In this document: in pieces, positions 18,005 to 27,127 of the stretch
How positions within the stretch are numbered: the stretch's first letter is position 1
How the letters are laid out: each line of letters begins with the position of its first letter
Assembly (NCBI GenBank): GCA_000783305.1
Contig: JROE01000005.1
Coordinates: forward strand, 395,080-459,079
From: Sphingobacteriaceae bacterium DW12
Lineage (GTDB): Bacteria > Bacteroidota > Bacteroidia > Sphingobacteriales > Sphingobacteriaceae
Reading direction: 5' to 3'
Length of the DNA stretch: 64,000 bases
The notes under the pieces: generated by a model
The model's database searches: none
Told to the model about the DNA's origin: nothing
What the model saw: the letters and a program-made list of their open reading frames with translations, nothing else
Program-made: the position numbers and the translations under genes

Positions 18005-19321
18005 ATGAACAAATATCCTCTCCTACATCCAGCAGATATTGCAGAGCAGTTATCCGATTTAAAGGGCAGGGAGCTTTACACAGCCTTCTCTTCCTTTACT
18101 TTGGAGTTAAGGCTTGAGATATTCTCCTTTTTTGATAGTGCCGTTCAATACACGCTATTGAAGCAGCTTTCAGAGCGTGAGCTCACCGAATTACTGAACA
18201 ATCTCAAGCCCGATTTACGTAACGAACTTTTCTCTAAATTACCCGATCAGCTAATCAAATACTTGATTAATCTGCTAAATGAACGCGAGAAGCAGATGGC
18301 CTTGGAACTAATCGGCTACAAGGAAGACAGTATTGCTAGGCTCATGACGCCCATGTACGTGCAAGTTCGACTAGAATACACGGTATCAGAAGTCTTTAAG
18401 CATATCAAGCTTTTTGGTCGAAAAGCCGAGACACTGAATTTTGTATACGTTGTTGACGAAAACAATGTCTTGATCGACGACCTCAAGATAGGTCAGTTGT
18501 TACTTGCTGATGCTGAAAGTAAGATTTCGGATTTAGTGGATTATAATTTTGCAGCCATTAGAGCTTCTACCCCAATGGAAGAGGCTTTTGAGATTTTTCA
18601 AAAATATGACCGCAGTGCTCTTCCCATCACTACCGACAGCGGTGTACTGGTAGGAATTGTAACATTTGATGATGTTGCCGATCGAGTTGAGGACCGTGAT
18701 ACAGAAGACATCCACCGTTTCGGGGGGATGGATGAGTTGGACGTCGCCTATACAAAGACTCCACTACTGCGGCTTGTCCAGAAAAGAGCTGGCTGGTTGG
18801 TCATACTATTCCTGAGCGAAATGCTGACGGCCTCTGCTATGAGCTATTACGACGGTGAGATTGAAAAGGCAATCGCATTGGCCCTATTTGTTCCGTTGAT
18901 TATTTCATCTGGAGGCAACTCAGGTTCCCAAGCCGCTTCGTTAATTATTCGAGCAATGGCCTTAGGTGAGCTCAAGCTTCGCGACTGGTGGTATGTGATG
19001 AAACGGGAGATTTCATCTGGTATTATTTTAGGTATTATTTTGGGATCTATCGGATTCGTCCGTATCCTTTTGTGGCAGCAGCTTGGAATCTATGACTATG
19101 GCGAATATTGGATTTACATTGGTTTGAGTGTATCTGTTTCTCTAGTATTTATTGTTCTGTGGGGCACTCTTTCAGGCTCATTTATTCCATTTGTGTTACG
19201 TAAATTAGGAATGGATCCTGCGACCGCTTCAGCACCTTTTGTTGCTACGTTGGTAGACGTCTCTGGATTGGTCATCTATTTTTCTATTGCAGCATTTTTC
19301 TTGAGCGGCAAGCTCCTATAG
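18005..19321 (+). CDS. mgtE: magnesium transporter MgtE
   Basis: A 438-residue Mg2+ channel. The cytoplasmic N domain (about residues 1-110) is an alpha-superhelix of acidic Leu-rich repeats. Two CBS domains follow (about 115-240; LMTPMYVQV, SALPITTDSGVLVGIVTFDDVAD), then a linker helix and five membrane helices (about 265-438) with the pore signature PLIISSGGNSGSQAASLIIRA. Length fits MgtE (about 450). Gating by intracellular Mg2+ is family knowledge. Confidence 0.95.
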   Translation: MNKYPLLHPADIAEQLSDLKGRELYTAFSSFTLELRLEIFSFFDSAVQYTLLKQLSERELTELLNNLKPDLRNELFSKLPDQLIKYLINLLNEREKQMALELIGYKEDSIARLMTPMYVQVRLEYTVSEVFKHIKLFGRKAETLNFVYVVDENNVLIDDLKIGQLLLADAESKISDLVDYNFAAIRASTPMEEAFEIFQKYDRSALPITTDSGVLVGIVTFDDVADRVEDRDTEDIHRFGGMDELDVAYTKTPLLRLVQKRAGWLVILFLSEMLTASAMSYYDGEIEKAIALALFVPLIISSGGNSGSQAASLIIRAMALGELKLRDWWYVMKREISSGIILGIILGSIGFVRILLWQQLGIYDYGEYWIYIGLSVSVSLVFIVLWGTLSGSFIPFVLRKLGMDPATASAPFVATLVDVSGLVIYFSIAAFFLSGKLL

Positions 19322-19350
19322 ATTTCAATTTTTAAAACACATTATGGTTT

Positions 19351-19360
19351 TTAACGTTAA
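19351..19360. promoter_or_regulatory. perfect 10-bp palindrome upstream of the poxB-like gene
   Basis: TTAACGTTAA lies in the mgtE-poxB gap, 49 bp before the ATG. It could be part of a regulator site, but a palindrome this short in A+T-rich DNA is weak evidence. Confidence 0.2.
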
Positions 19361-19408
19361 TAGTAAGGAGGCAGGGGTCTCTTAGTATTAACTTTAAAAA
19401 GTGATTTT

Positions 19409-21142
19409 ATGGCAAAGATTGTTGCAGAGCAGTTGGTAGAAATGCTTGTCGAAGCTGGAGTGAAGAGAGTTTATGCAGTTACTGGTGATAGTTTGAATTT
19501 TTTTAATGAGGCTGTTCGCAAAGACGGTCGTTTAAAATGGATACATGTGCGTCATGAGGAGGTAGGGGCTTATGCTGCGGCTGCAGAAGCAGAATTGGAC
19601 GGTATAGCATGTTGTGCCGGAAGCTGTGGCCCCGGTCATGTGCACCTCATTAATGGGATGTATGATGCTCATAAGTCACATGTCCCAATGATTGTGATTG
19701 CTTCCACCATTAATACACATGAAATGGGCATGGATTATTTCCAAGAAACCAATACGATCAAGCTATTTGATGACTGCAGTTGTTATAATCAGATGATTAC
19801 AACGGCCGAGCAGGCACCCCGGATTATCCAAACGGCTATACAACATGCCATCGGCCATAAGGGAGTAGCTGTTATCGGACTTCCTGGAGATGTGACCGAA
19901 CTCAAGGCTGTCGAGACTGATACTTCTACTCAGATTTTTAAATGTGAGCCCGTCATTAGACCCTCCGATGCCGAACTCCTAAAGTTGGCGAATATTATCA
20001 ATTCCAGTACATGCACCACTATCTATTGTGGTATTGGTGCTACCCATGCGCATACTGAAATCGTTCACCTGTCCCACCAGCTCAAGGCTCCAGTAGGTTA
20101 TTCTTTTAGAGGAAAGATGGGCATCCAATATGACAATCCCAATGAAATTGGGATGACGGGCCTTTTGGGGATGCCCTCGGCCTATCAGAGTATGCATGAT
20201 TCTGATTTAGTCATTTTATTAGGCACTGATTTTCCCTACGAAAACTTTATGCCTACAGACAATAAAATCGTACAAATTGATACCCAAGCCGAGCGATTGG
20301 GAAGAAGAGCAAAACTAACCTTAGGCTTGGTTGGAGATATACGACACACAATTCAAGCGTTACTACCCTTACTTAATCAAAAAATAGATGACAGCTTTTT
20401 AACAAGCCAGCTTGATTTTTACGAAAAGGTAAAGGAAAATATGAAAACCTATATCGATGCCAAAGGAGCTGAAGACACCATTCAACCTGAATATCTAGCC
20501 CATATTATTGACAATAAAGCGGCCTCCGATGCTATTTTTACGGTAGATACTGGGATGACTTGTGTATGGGGCGCGCGTTTCATTACAGCTACCGGACAAC
20601 GTAAGATGCTAGGTTCGTTCAATCACGGTTCCATGGCTAATGCTATGCCCATGGCAATAGGAGCATCCTTGGCTTATCCGAAGCGCCAGGTATTCGCGCT
20701 GTGTGGCGATGGCGGTATTTCTATGTTGCTTGGCGATTTGGCTACTATTAAACAATATAATTTGCCGATTAAAATCATCGTTTTCAACAACCGTTCTTTA
20801 GGCATGGTCAAGTTAGAAATGCAGGTGACGGGATTGATGGACAATGAGACCGATATGGTCAACCCAGATTTTGCCATGATAGCCGAGGCAATGGGTTTTA
20901 AAGGGGTAAATGTGCGTAGACCTGAGGAGGTCATCGGAGCAATCGAGATGGCCATCCATCATCCAGGACCTGTTTTGTTGAATGTATTTACAAATCCGAG
21001 TGCGCTGGCTATGCCACCGAAAATACATCTAGATCAAATGGTCGGTATGGCCAAGTCTATGACCAAGTTGATGTTGGGGGGGAAGATGCAAGAGGTGTTT
21101 GATACTATAAAATCAAATTATAAACATCTGAAAGAACTCTAG
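19409..21142 (+). CDS. poxB: thiamine-diphosphate-dependent pyruvate oxidase/dehydrogenase (quinone)-like
   Basis: A 577-residue member of the TPP enzyme family. The N-terminal Pyr domain has the activating Glu in HVRHEEVGAYAAAAEAEL. The middle domain spans about residues 190-325. The PP domain has the TPP/Mg motif from GDGGISM to FNN (about residues 433-462). The overall pattern is closest to PoxB (pyruvate plus ubiquinone to acetate plus CO2), a peripheral membrane flavoenzyme. The extreme C-terminus (GKMQEVFDTIKSNYKHLKEL) is a short amphipathic tail, as in PoxB. Acetolactate synthase is less likely because no small subunit is adjacent. A terminator follows. Confidence 0.85.
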   Translation: MAKIVAEQLVEMLVEAGVKRVYAVTGDSLNFFNEAVRKDGRLKWIHVRHEEVGAYAAAAEAELDGIACCAGSCGPGHVHLINGMYDAHKSHVPMIVIASTINTHEMGMDYFQETNTIKLFDDCSCYNQMITTAEQAPRIIQTAIQHAIGHKGVAVIGLPGDVTELKAVETDTSTQIFKCEPVIRPSDAELLKLANIINSSTCTTIYCGIGATHAHTEIVHLSHQLKAPVGYSFRGKMGIQYDNPNEIGMTGLLGMPSAYQSMHDSDLVILLGTDFPYENFMPTDNKIVQIDTQAERLGRRAKLTLGLVGDIRHTIQALLPLLNQKIDDSFLTSQLDFYEKVKENMKTYIDAKGAEDTIQPEYLAHIIDNKAASDAIFTVDTGMTCVWGARFITATGQRKMLGSFNHGSMANAMPMAIGASLAYPKRQVFALCGDGGISMLLGDLATIKQYNLPIKIIVFNNRSLGMVKLEMQVTGLMDNETDMVNPDFAMIAEAMGFKGVNVRRPEEVIGAIEMAIHHPGPVLLNVFTNPSALAMPPKIHLDQMVGMAKSMTKLMLGGKMQEVFDTIKSNYKHLKEL

Positions 21143-21172
21143 TTCATTGGTTTCTAAGAGATATTAGATAGC

Positions 21173-21208
21173 AGTCTGCCCCATGATTTCTCAATCATGG
21201 GGCAGACT
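21173..21208. terminator. bidirectional terminator between poxB and the FadR-type regulator
   Basis: A perfect 16-bp stem (21173-21188 with 21193-21208) with a 4-base loop between convergent genes. It lies 30 bp past the poxB stop and just below the regulator stop. Confidence 0.85.
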
Positions 21209-21212
21209 TGTT

Positions 21213-21944
21213 CTAGCCCCCTCGCTCTGTCGATTTTTCAAATAAACGGACGAAATGATTGTCCAGATGCTTGCGCATAGCGTTGCGGAAAATTTCTGGA
21301 TTACCAACTTTTAGAATATCCACCAGACCTCGGTGAGAAATGAAAGTCTTGGATTGGCTGGGCTTGCTTAGCATTCCACTAGTATGCACATATTGAAATA
21401 CGGGCAGGAGCATATGTTGAAAATCTTTTAACATTTGATTGTTGGAGATTTCGTAAAGTTTACCGTGAAATAACACCTCGTCTTCAATGTTAAATAGCGT
21501 AGCATCTGGGTTCGCGGGCTCATTTGCAACTATTTTTTCCAAATCTTCGATATCCTGATCTGTGATCTTGTCAAATAATAAATCGGCCATGCCTACTTCT
21601 AACACTAGACGCATTTCAAAAATATCTTGAAGGGTCTTTTCTGCAAGTATACTTGGATGAAGGGATTTTTTCAACGGAGATAAAAGGTCTGGATTGGTCA
21701 ATATCGCCCCTCTATGTTTTTTAGACTCTACGAGTCCCACCATTCTTAACCGTAGCATGGCCTCCCTTACAACGGTCCTGCTAACACCCAATGTCTCCGA
21801 AAGCTCGATTTCTTTAGGTAGCGCATCTCCAACTTTAAAACCCTTGTTGATAAAAAGGTCAATAAGTTTCATTTCTACCTTATCTACCAGACTGGATGTG
21901 TCGATAGTGCCTAATTGATCGATGATTGACTGTTTTGTGTCCAT
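21213..21944 (-). CDS. FadR/GntR-family regulator of the sialic acid locus (NanR-like)
   Basis: A 243-residue repressor. The N-terminal winged helix (about residues 20-90) contains PKEIELSETLGVSRTVVREAMLRLRMVGLVESKKHRG. The C-terminal FCD ligand-binding domain (about 105-235) has the metal-binding pattern with EDEVLFHGKLY, ISHRGLVDIL and MRKHLDNHF. It is divergent from the nan genes with a 169-bp spacer holding two matching inverted repeats with the GT-N3-AC core used by the FadR subfamily. I infer that it represses both itself and the nan operon until sialic acid or ManNAc appears. It is related in fold to E. coli NanR but only so named by context. Confidence 0.85.
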   Translation of the reverse strand: MDTKQSIIDQLGTIDTSSLVDKVEMKLIDLFINKGFKVGDALPKEIELSETLGVSRTVVREAMLRLRMVGLVESKKHRGAILTNPDLLSPLKKSLHPSILAEKTLQDIFEMRLVLEVGMADLLFDKITDQDIEDLEKIVANEPANPDATLFNIEDEVLFHGKLYEISNNQMLKDFQHMLLPVFQYVHTSGMLSKPSQSKTFISHRGLVDILKVGNPEIFRNAMRKHLDNHFVRLFEKSTERGG

Positions 21945-21993
21945 GCAAGATTGATTAACTGTTTACGAAAATCCGCAAACGCTGCTGAAGAAG

Positions 21994-22001
21994 CAAATAT
22001 A
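21994..22001 (-). promoter_or_regulatory. candidate -7 element of the regulator gene
   Basis: The minus strand reads TATATTTG, matching TAnnTTTG, 50 bp before the regulator ATG. The first operator candidate (22019-22035) lies where its -33 region would be, consistent with autorepression. Confidence 0.45.
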
Positions 22002-22018
22002 TACAATTTTTGTTTCTA

Positions 22019-22035
22019 ATTATGTTATACATAAT
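22019..22035. promoter_or_regulatory. candidate NanR operator, site 1
   Basis: A perfect 7-3-7 inverted repeat ATTATGT-TAT-ACATAAT. It contains the GT-N3-AC core of GntR/FadR operators and lies between the divergent promoters, just upstream of the -33 box of the SusC promoter. Confidence 0.6.
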
Positions 22036-22048
22036 ATTAAAAATAAAA

Positions 22049-22078
22049 TTTGTTTTTCCAATATTGTGCCTATATTTG
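22049..22078 (+). promoter_or_regulatory. promoter of the sialic acid utilisation operon
   Basis: A -33-type TTTG (22049-22052) and a -7 TATATTTG (22071-22078) are spaced 18 bp apart, close to the Bacteroidota sigma-ABfr arrangement. The predicted transcript start near 22085 falls inside operator site 2. Confidence 0.65.
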
Positions 22079-22082
22079 CTTT

Positions 22083-22099
22083 ATTATGTAATACTTAAT
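22083..22099. promoter_or_regulatory. candidate NanR operator, site 2
   Basis: ATTATGT-AAT-ACTTAAT repeats the left arm of site 1 exactly and the right arm with one mismatch, with the same 3-base spacer. It overlaps the predicted start of the nan transcript, a classic repressor position. Centres of the two sites are 64 bp apart. Confidence 0.55.
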
Positions 22100-22113
22100 A
22101 CAGTATAAACCAC

Positions 22114-25100
22114 ATGAAAATAAACCTAACATTCAAAATGATTCCATTGCTAATGGTGTTGCTTGGTAGCTTCACCTATGGATGGGCACAGACCAAAACT
22201 ATCTCGGGGAAGGTAGTAGATCTGTCTACAAAGGAGGTCCTTGCAAAAGTTACCATACTGGTGAAGGGCAGTACTCAGGCCACCCAAACCGATCAAAACG
22301 GGGGTTTTTCACTAACAGTCTCCCCTTCTGCCGTATTGGTTTTTTCTTACACAGGTTACAAGCGGCAAGAAGTTGCTGTTGGCAATCGAACATCACTCGA
22401 TATCATTCTTGAAGCAGATATCCAGACCATGGATGAAGTCGTGATCATGGGATACGGAACGGTAAAGCGCTCTAAAATGACAGCTTCAGTTTCCACTTTG
22501 GATAAGAAAGTATTGGAAACTGGTATGCGGGCTAATCCTGCACAAGCATTAGCTGGAACGATTCCTGGGCTTCGCGTCTCAACCGGGTCAGGTCGTCCCG
22601 GAGCCATGGCTAATATTACTTTACGCGGGGGTACAAACTTTGATGGTACAGGCAGCCCGTTAATTTTGGTAGATGGTCAGGTTCGGAGTAACCTGTCAGA
22701 TATCAATCCTGAGGAAATCGATAGAATCGATGTCCAGAAGGATGCTGCTGCTACCGCTATATACGGTGCGCGCGCCTCTAATGGTGTGGTCATTGTGACG
22801 ACAAAAAAAGGAAAATCCGGTTCCTCTTCGCTTGATTTTAAAGTGAATCGTGGTATCAATTACTTAAATATACCCTATGATTTCTTGAACTCGGAAGAAT
22901 ATATTAAATGGAGTCGCTTAGGCGCTACTGCTGCTATACAAGCAGGTACATTGGCAAATACGGCACTTGGTAATCCAGGTGCTCGCGGGACCGGCAATGT
23001 ATATTTCGGACCTGATGGCAAGACGCCCTTAGATGGAAATTATGTGAATGAAGCACGTTGGAGTGTGATGCGGTTGACCGATCAGAATCGTTTTTTGCTA
23101 GACCAGGGTTGGAAATCATTGAAAGATGTCGTTCCTACCAATGCAGCTGGAAACTATGACGCTAATGGTCAGTACTATGACTTGATTTACGAAGATTTTA
23201 ATTATGGCAATCTCGCATTTCGTTCACCTGCACCATCACAGGATTACAATCTGGCTTTCTCGGGGGGTAATGACAAAGCGAGTTACTATAGTAATGTCGG
23301 AATTTATGATGAAAAAGGATTATCGTTAAATACCTTCTATCGTCGGTATAATTTTGCAGTAAATGCGGATTATAAAATCAAGGATTGGATCAAATCGGAA
23401 TCAAGTATTAATTACACAAGAGCCAATTGGCGGGATCAAACCCTGACAAACGGCGAGGAAAACTATTGGGGGCGCATGCTCTCTGCACCACCGACGTTGC
23501 GTAGCAAAAGCCCTATCACCGGTGATTGGATTTTGGGACGAGACGCCAGTGATGGCAATCCATTAGTAAATATCGATAAATATATAAGACGCAATCAAAA
23601 CGATAAATTTACCCTTAGTCAAGGATTGGTTATTAATTTTTTGCCAGAACTATCCTTGCGCATGAAGGGTATTTTATATTACCACGAGGAGTATGCTGAA
23701 TCTTTCAATAAGGATTTCAGGACTGGCTTCTTAAGCACTACTAATCCCGATGCAGGGTGGAATAGACAGCGAAATAGTGGAGCATCTTTCTGGAGAGATA
23801 TCCAACAAACCTACAATGCGGTATTAAACTATAACAAATCATTTGGCAAGCACAACTTAAACGCATTGGCCGGGGGTGAATTTTTTGATTCTTACTATCG
23901 TTCAGTAGGAGCCTCTGGCGCATTAGCACCTACAGATGATTTCATGTCCTTAGGCTTGACGACCAATACCGCTACCAACCCGACCAGAGGGACATCTTCT
24001 TCGCATGAGAATGACCGGATAATCTCCCAGTTCGGCCGGGTCAATTATGATTATGCCGATAAGTATTTGTTGTCTGCTACCTTTCGTAATGATGGCATAT
24101 CTCGTTTGAATTCAGAGAATAGATGGGGTTTTTTCCCTGCTGCATCTGTGGGTTGGGTCGCAACACGTGAGGATTTTATTCAAGAGCAAGCCCCTTGGTT
24201 GGACTTTTTGAAACTTCGGGCCAGTTGGGGTAAAAATGGTAATATAGGTATCGGCACCAGTCAGGCTATCGGAAAATATGAGGTGCAGGGGTCGTACAAT
24301 GTTCAGACAGCCTATGACCAAGTGAGGGGATTCCTATTTGGAAATCCAACATTATCTACCCTCCAGTGGGAAAAAACCAACACTACCGAGGTCGGAATGG
24401 ATATCGGATTGTTAAATAACCGACTTAATTTCTCCGCAGCATATTACAACAGGATTACTTCGGACAAATTGGCTTACATTGATTTACCTAGCTCTGCAGG
24501 TATCGAACGCATCCGTACTAACAATGGGACGATGCGCAATAGAGGTGTCGAATTGGAGTTAGGATACAAAATCATTGACAATGATAAATTTAACTGGACG
24601 GTAAATGCCAATGCGGCTTATGTTCGCAATAAGATTATCAAGTTGCCTAATAATGGCAACGAATTGAATAGACAAGGTGGCACTCAGGTGTACGATCCGT
24701 CTTCAAATGGCCTGATTTGGGTTGAAGGTATGCAAGAAGGTAAGGAATGGGGCGATGTTTACGGATTTAGGATGAAAGGTATCATCCGTAACGAACAAGA
24801 TTTAGCAAATTATAATGTGAGGGATGATGCTGCTGGTGATACTTATAGTATCGGTGGTGCTGCAGGTAAACGAGTGGCTAGTCAAAAAATAATAGCCGAA
24901 CAAGGATTGACAGGTTATCTGCCGACACAGTTGGGGGATGCGATCTGGGACGATATCAATGGCGATGGCGTCATCAGTCAAAGCGATCGTGTGAAATTAG
25001 GAAATACTTTGCCGAAATGGACAGGTGGCTTCAATACGTCTGTGAGTTACAAAGGAATATCCCTCTTTACGCGGATAGATTTTGCGTTGGGCCATATCCA

Positions 25101-25497
25101 AATGGACAGGATGAATGTCTGGTCTTTAGGCTACATGCAAGGAGAGTTTAATGCAGGTTCTATTGTAAAAGATACGTGGACTCCCGACAATCCCAATGCT
25201 AAATATCCTAGGTACATGTGGGCCGATCAATTGAATATGAAAAACTTTGACCGACCTAGTAATCTTTTCTGGGTGAATTCCAGCTATCTAGCATTTAGAG
25301 AAGTATCCTTGTCTTATTCAGTCCCTAGAGAGTGGCTAGGTAAGGCAAAGATAAGTGGTTTGACCCTTACGGCTACAGGACAGAATTTGGGTTATATTTC
25401 AAATAAATTGAACGCGCTGCCCGAACGCACAGGATTCCAAAATAGTGCCTATACCGTACCTACCATGTTGGTGTTCGGAGGTAAGATAACATTTTAA
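22114..25497 (+). CDS. SusC/RagA TonB-dependent receptor, sialic acid or sialoglycan uptake
   Basis: A 1127-residue outer-membrane transporter. A signal peptide (to about residue 26) is followed by a carboxypeptidase-regulatory-like domain (about 30-110), a TonB plug (about 115-225, with SusC signatures SGSGRPGAMANITLRGGTN and DAAATAIYGARASNGVVIVTTKKGK) and a large barrel ending LVFGGKITF. No N-terminal STN domain is present, so it is not wired to an ECF sigma/FecR pair, unlike the other two SusC proteins here. It is first gene of the nan operon and 17 bp before SusD. By context it is equivalent to NanO of Bacteroides/Tannerella. Confidence 0.93.
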   Translation: MKINLTFKMIPLLMVLLGSFTYGWAQTKTISGKVVDLSTKEVLAKVTILVKGSTQATQTDQNGGFSLTVSPSAVLVFSYTGYKRQEVAVGNRTSLDIILEADIQTMDEVVIMGYGTVKRSKMTASVSTLDKKVLETGMRANPAQALAGTIPGLRVSTGSGRPGAMANITLRGGTNFDGTGSPLILVDGQVRSNLSDINPEEIDRIDVQKDAAATAIYGARASNGVVIVTTKKGKSGSSSLDFKVNRGINYLNIPYDFLNSEEYIKWSRLGATAAIQAGTLANTALGNPGARGTGNVYFGPDGKTPLDGNYVNEARWSVMRLTDQNRFLLDQGWKSLKDVVPTNAAGNYDANGQYYDLIYEDFNYGNLAFRSPAPSQDYNLAFSGGNDKASYYSNVGIYDEKGLSLNTFYRRYNFAVNADYKIKDWIKSESSINYTRANWRDQTLTNGEENYWGRMLSAPPTLRSKSPITGDWILGRDASDGNPLVNIDKYIRRNQNDKFTLSQGLVINFLPELSLRMKGILYYHEEYAESFNKDFRTGFLSTTNPDAGWNRQRNSGASFWRDIQQTYNAVLNYNKSFGKHNLNALAGGEFFDSYYRSVGASGALAPTDDFMSLGLTTNTATNPTRGTSSSHENDRIISQFGRVNYDYADKYLLSATFRNDGISRLNSENRWGFFPAASVGWVATREDFIQEQAPWLDFLKLRASWGKNGNIGIGTSQAIGKYEVQGSYNVQTAYDQVRGFLFGNPTLSTLQWEKTNTTEVGMDIGLLNNRLNFSAAYYNRITSDKLAYIDLPSSAGIERIRTNNGTMRNRGVELELGYKIIDNDKFNWTVNANAAYVRNKIIKLPNNGNELNRQGGTQVYDPSSNGLIWVEGMQEGKEWGDVYGFRMKGIIRNEQDLANYNVRDDAAGDTYSIGGAAGKRVASQKIIAEQGLTGYLPTQLGDAIWDDINGDGVISQSDRVKLGNTLPKWTGGFNTSVSYKGISLFTRIDFALGHIQMDRMNVWSLGYMQGEFNAGSIVKDTWTPDNPNAKYPRYMWADQLNMKNFDRPSNLFWVNSSYLAFREVSLSYSVPREWLGKAKISGLTLTATGQNLGYISNKLNALPERTGFQNSAYTVPTMLVFGGKITF

Positions 25498-25514
25498 CTA
25501 GAGGAGATAAAGTC

Positions 25515-27068
25515 ATGAGAAAATATATCAAAATAGTAATGATTACATTGTCAGCTTGTGTTTTAACAGCGTGTAATAAAAACTTGGACTTCGTACCTGA
25601 AGACTATTTTGCCGATGGAAACTATTGGCAAAATGAAACGCAGGTCAATAATTTTATGGTTGGTGTGCACAGCAACCTCAGAGCGCAGCAATTCATGTTA
25701 TTTCGATTGGGTGAAATGCGCGGAGGTGGGCTTACTAATGCAGCGAGGATGGAAGTGTCACTCAGTGAATTAGGAGTTATAGAGCACAAAATGACAGAAG
25801 TGTCCCCTGGTATAGGGGCATGGGCTGGATTTATGAATAGCATTTTGCAAATCAATCTATTTATCAATAAAGTGGAGCCCATATCTTTTTTGTCAACCGA
25901 CAAAAAAGATATGCTATTAGGGCAAGCTTATGGGTTGCGAGCATATTACTATTTTCATTTGCTGAGAACCTATGGAGGAGTACCCTTGCGTCTTAGTCCA
26001 GATGTTTTAATAGGCAAGCCAGATGCTGTCAGCTTGCGTTTGGCAAGGTCGTCCGAGATAGATGTGTTAACGGCAATCAAAGCTGACATTGCTAAGTCAT
26101 TGACACATTTCGGGAGTAGTCAGGGAAGCAACAAAGCCTATTGGAACTTAAATGCTAGCCGTATGCTGAAAGGTGAAGTATTTCTTTGGTCAGCAAAAGT
26201 GTATGGCAATATAGAAGATCTAACGGAAGCCAAATCTGCACTAAATGCGGTAACAGGCTATAGTTTACTTTCAAATTTTGGAGATGTATTCAAACAAAAG
26301 AAAAATGCCGAGATTATCTTTACGCTCCCATATGCATTTAATGAGGCTGAGTCGTCAAGTGTGAGTCTATTCCTGTATCCTGTCGCAAATTTTAATGGTA
26401 TTTACTACAAAGATACGGTTGATGTAAATGCACCTAAACTAATCGATCCCCTTAATATAGCCCAAGCGAGTGCCGGAGGTATCCAACGATATGCATACAC
26501 ATATGAACTGTTTAAGTCTTATGGTATTCATGATCAGCGACGTAATGCAACATTTTATGATTTCTATGGGATAGATAGGACAGTAACGCCTAATAAGGTT
26601 ACCATACGAAATACGGTGTTGACGAAGTTTATGGGAACTATCAACAATAATATTCGTAACTGGACGGATGACTGGCCAATATATCGCGAGGCTGACAGAT
26701 TATTGATGTTGGCAGAAATTGCCAATGCAGAAGGGACCGATCCCGCTAGCTTCATACAACCTATTCGTAATCGAGCTTTCAATGGAGCTGACCCGGCTCC
26801 GTTTGTAAATGGGAGCAAAGACGCAAACGAGATCGCTATTTTTGAGGAAAGGATGAAGGAATTCGTATGGGAGGGCAAGCGTTGGTACGACATACGCCGC
26901 ATGAAGTTTGGAAGCGACCCATTGGTTTTTAAAACTTCTGGACATCCGTATGGTGTCTTAAATAAAGGATCTGAAGGGTACAAGGTTTTATGGCCCGTTG
27001 GTAGGGATGTATGGACGAATGATCCTTTGGTGGATCAGACTCCAGGCTACGAAACAACCAAACCCTAG
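25515..27068 (+). CDS. SusD/RagB glycan-binding lipoprotein, sialic acid locus
   Basis: A 517-residue lipoprotein with a lipobox ending LTAC-NKN. The SusD N-terminal region (FVPEDYFADGNYWQNETQVNNFMVGVHSNLR) and helical TPR core (LLGQAYGLRAYYYFHLLRTYGGVPLRL) are clear. The C-terminal SusD motif is FEERMKEFVWEGKRWYDIRRMKFG, close to the usual consensus. It caps the SusC barrel on the cell surface and presents ligand. By context it is equivalent to NanU, a sialic-acid-binding SusD homologue. Confidence 0.92.
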   Translation: MRKYIKIVMITLSACVLTACNKNLDFVPEDYFADGNYWQNETQVNNFMVGVHSNLRAQQFMLFRLGEMRGGGLTNAARMEVSLSELGVIEHKMTEVSPGIGAWAGFMNSILQINLFINKVEPISFLSTDKKDMLLGQAYGLRAYYYFHLLRTYGGVPLRLSPDVLIGKPDAVSLRLARSSEIDVLTAIKADIAKSLTHFGSSQGSNKAYWNLNASRMLKGEVFLWSAKVYGNIEDLTEAKSALNAVTGYSLLSNFGDVFKQKKNAEIIFTLPYAFNEAESSSVSLFLYPVANFNGIYYKDTVDVNAPKLIDPLNIAQASAGGIQRYAYTYELFKSYGIHDQRRNATFYDFYGIDRTVTPNKVTIRNTVLTKFMGTINNNIRNWTDDWPIYREADRLLMLAEIANAEGTDPASFIQPIRNRAFNGADPAPFVNGSKDANEIAIFEERMKEFVWEGKRWYDIRRMKFGSDPLVFKTSGHPYGVLNKGSEGYKVLWPVGRDVWTNDPLVDQTPGYETTKP

Positions 27069-27127
27069 AGGGGATTGGTTTGTTTCAGGATAGTAAATTG
27101 TGTTTAGAAAATTAAATAAAACTATAT

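Noticed and set aside
19409..21142. Acetolactate synthase instead of PoxB
   Set aside because: No regulatory small subunit or branched-chain amino acid genes are adjacent, and the C-terminal tail resembles PoxB.
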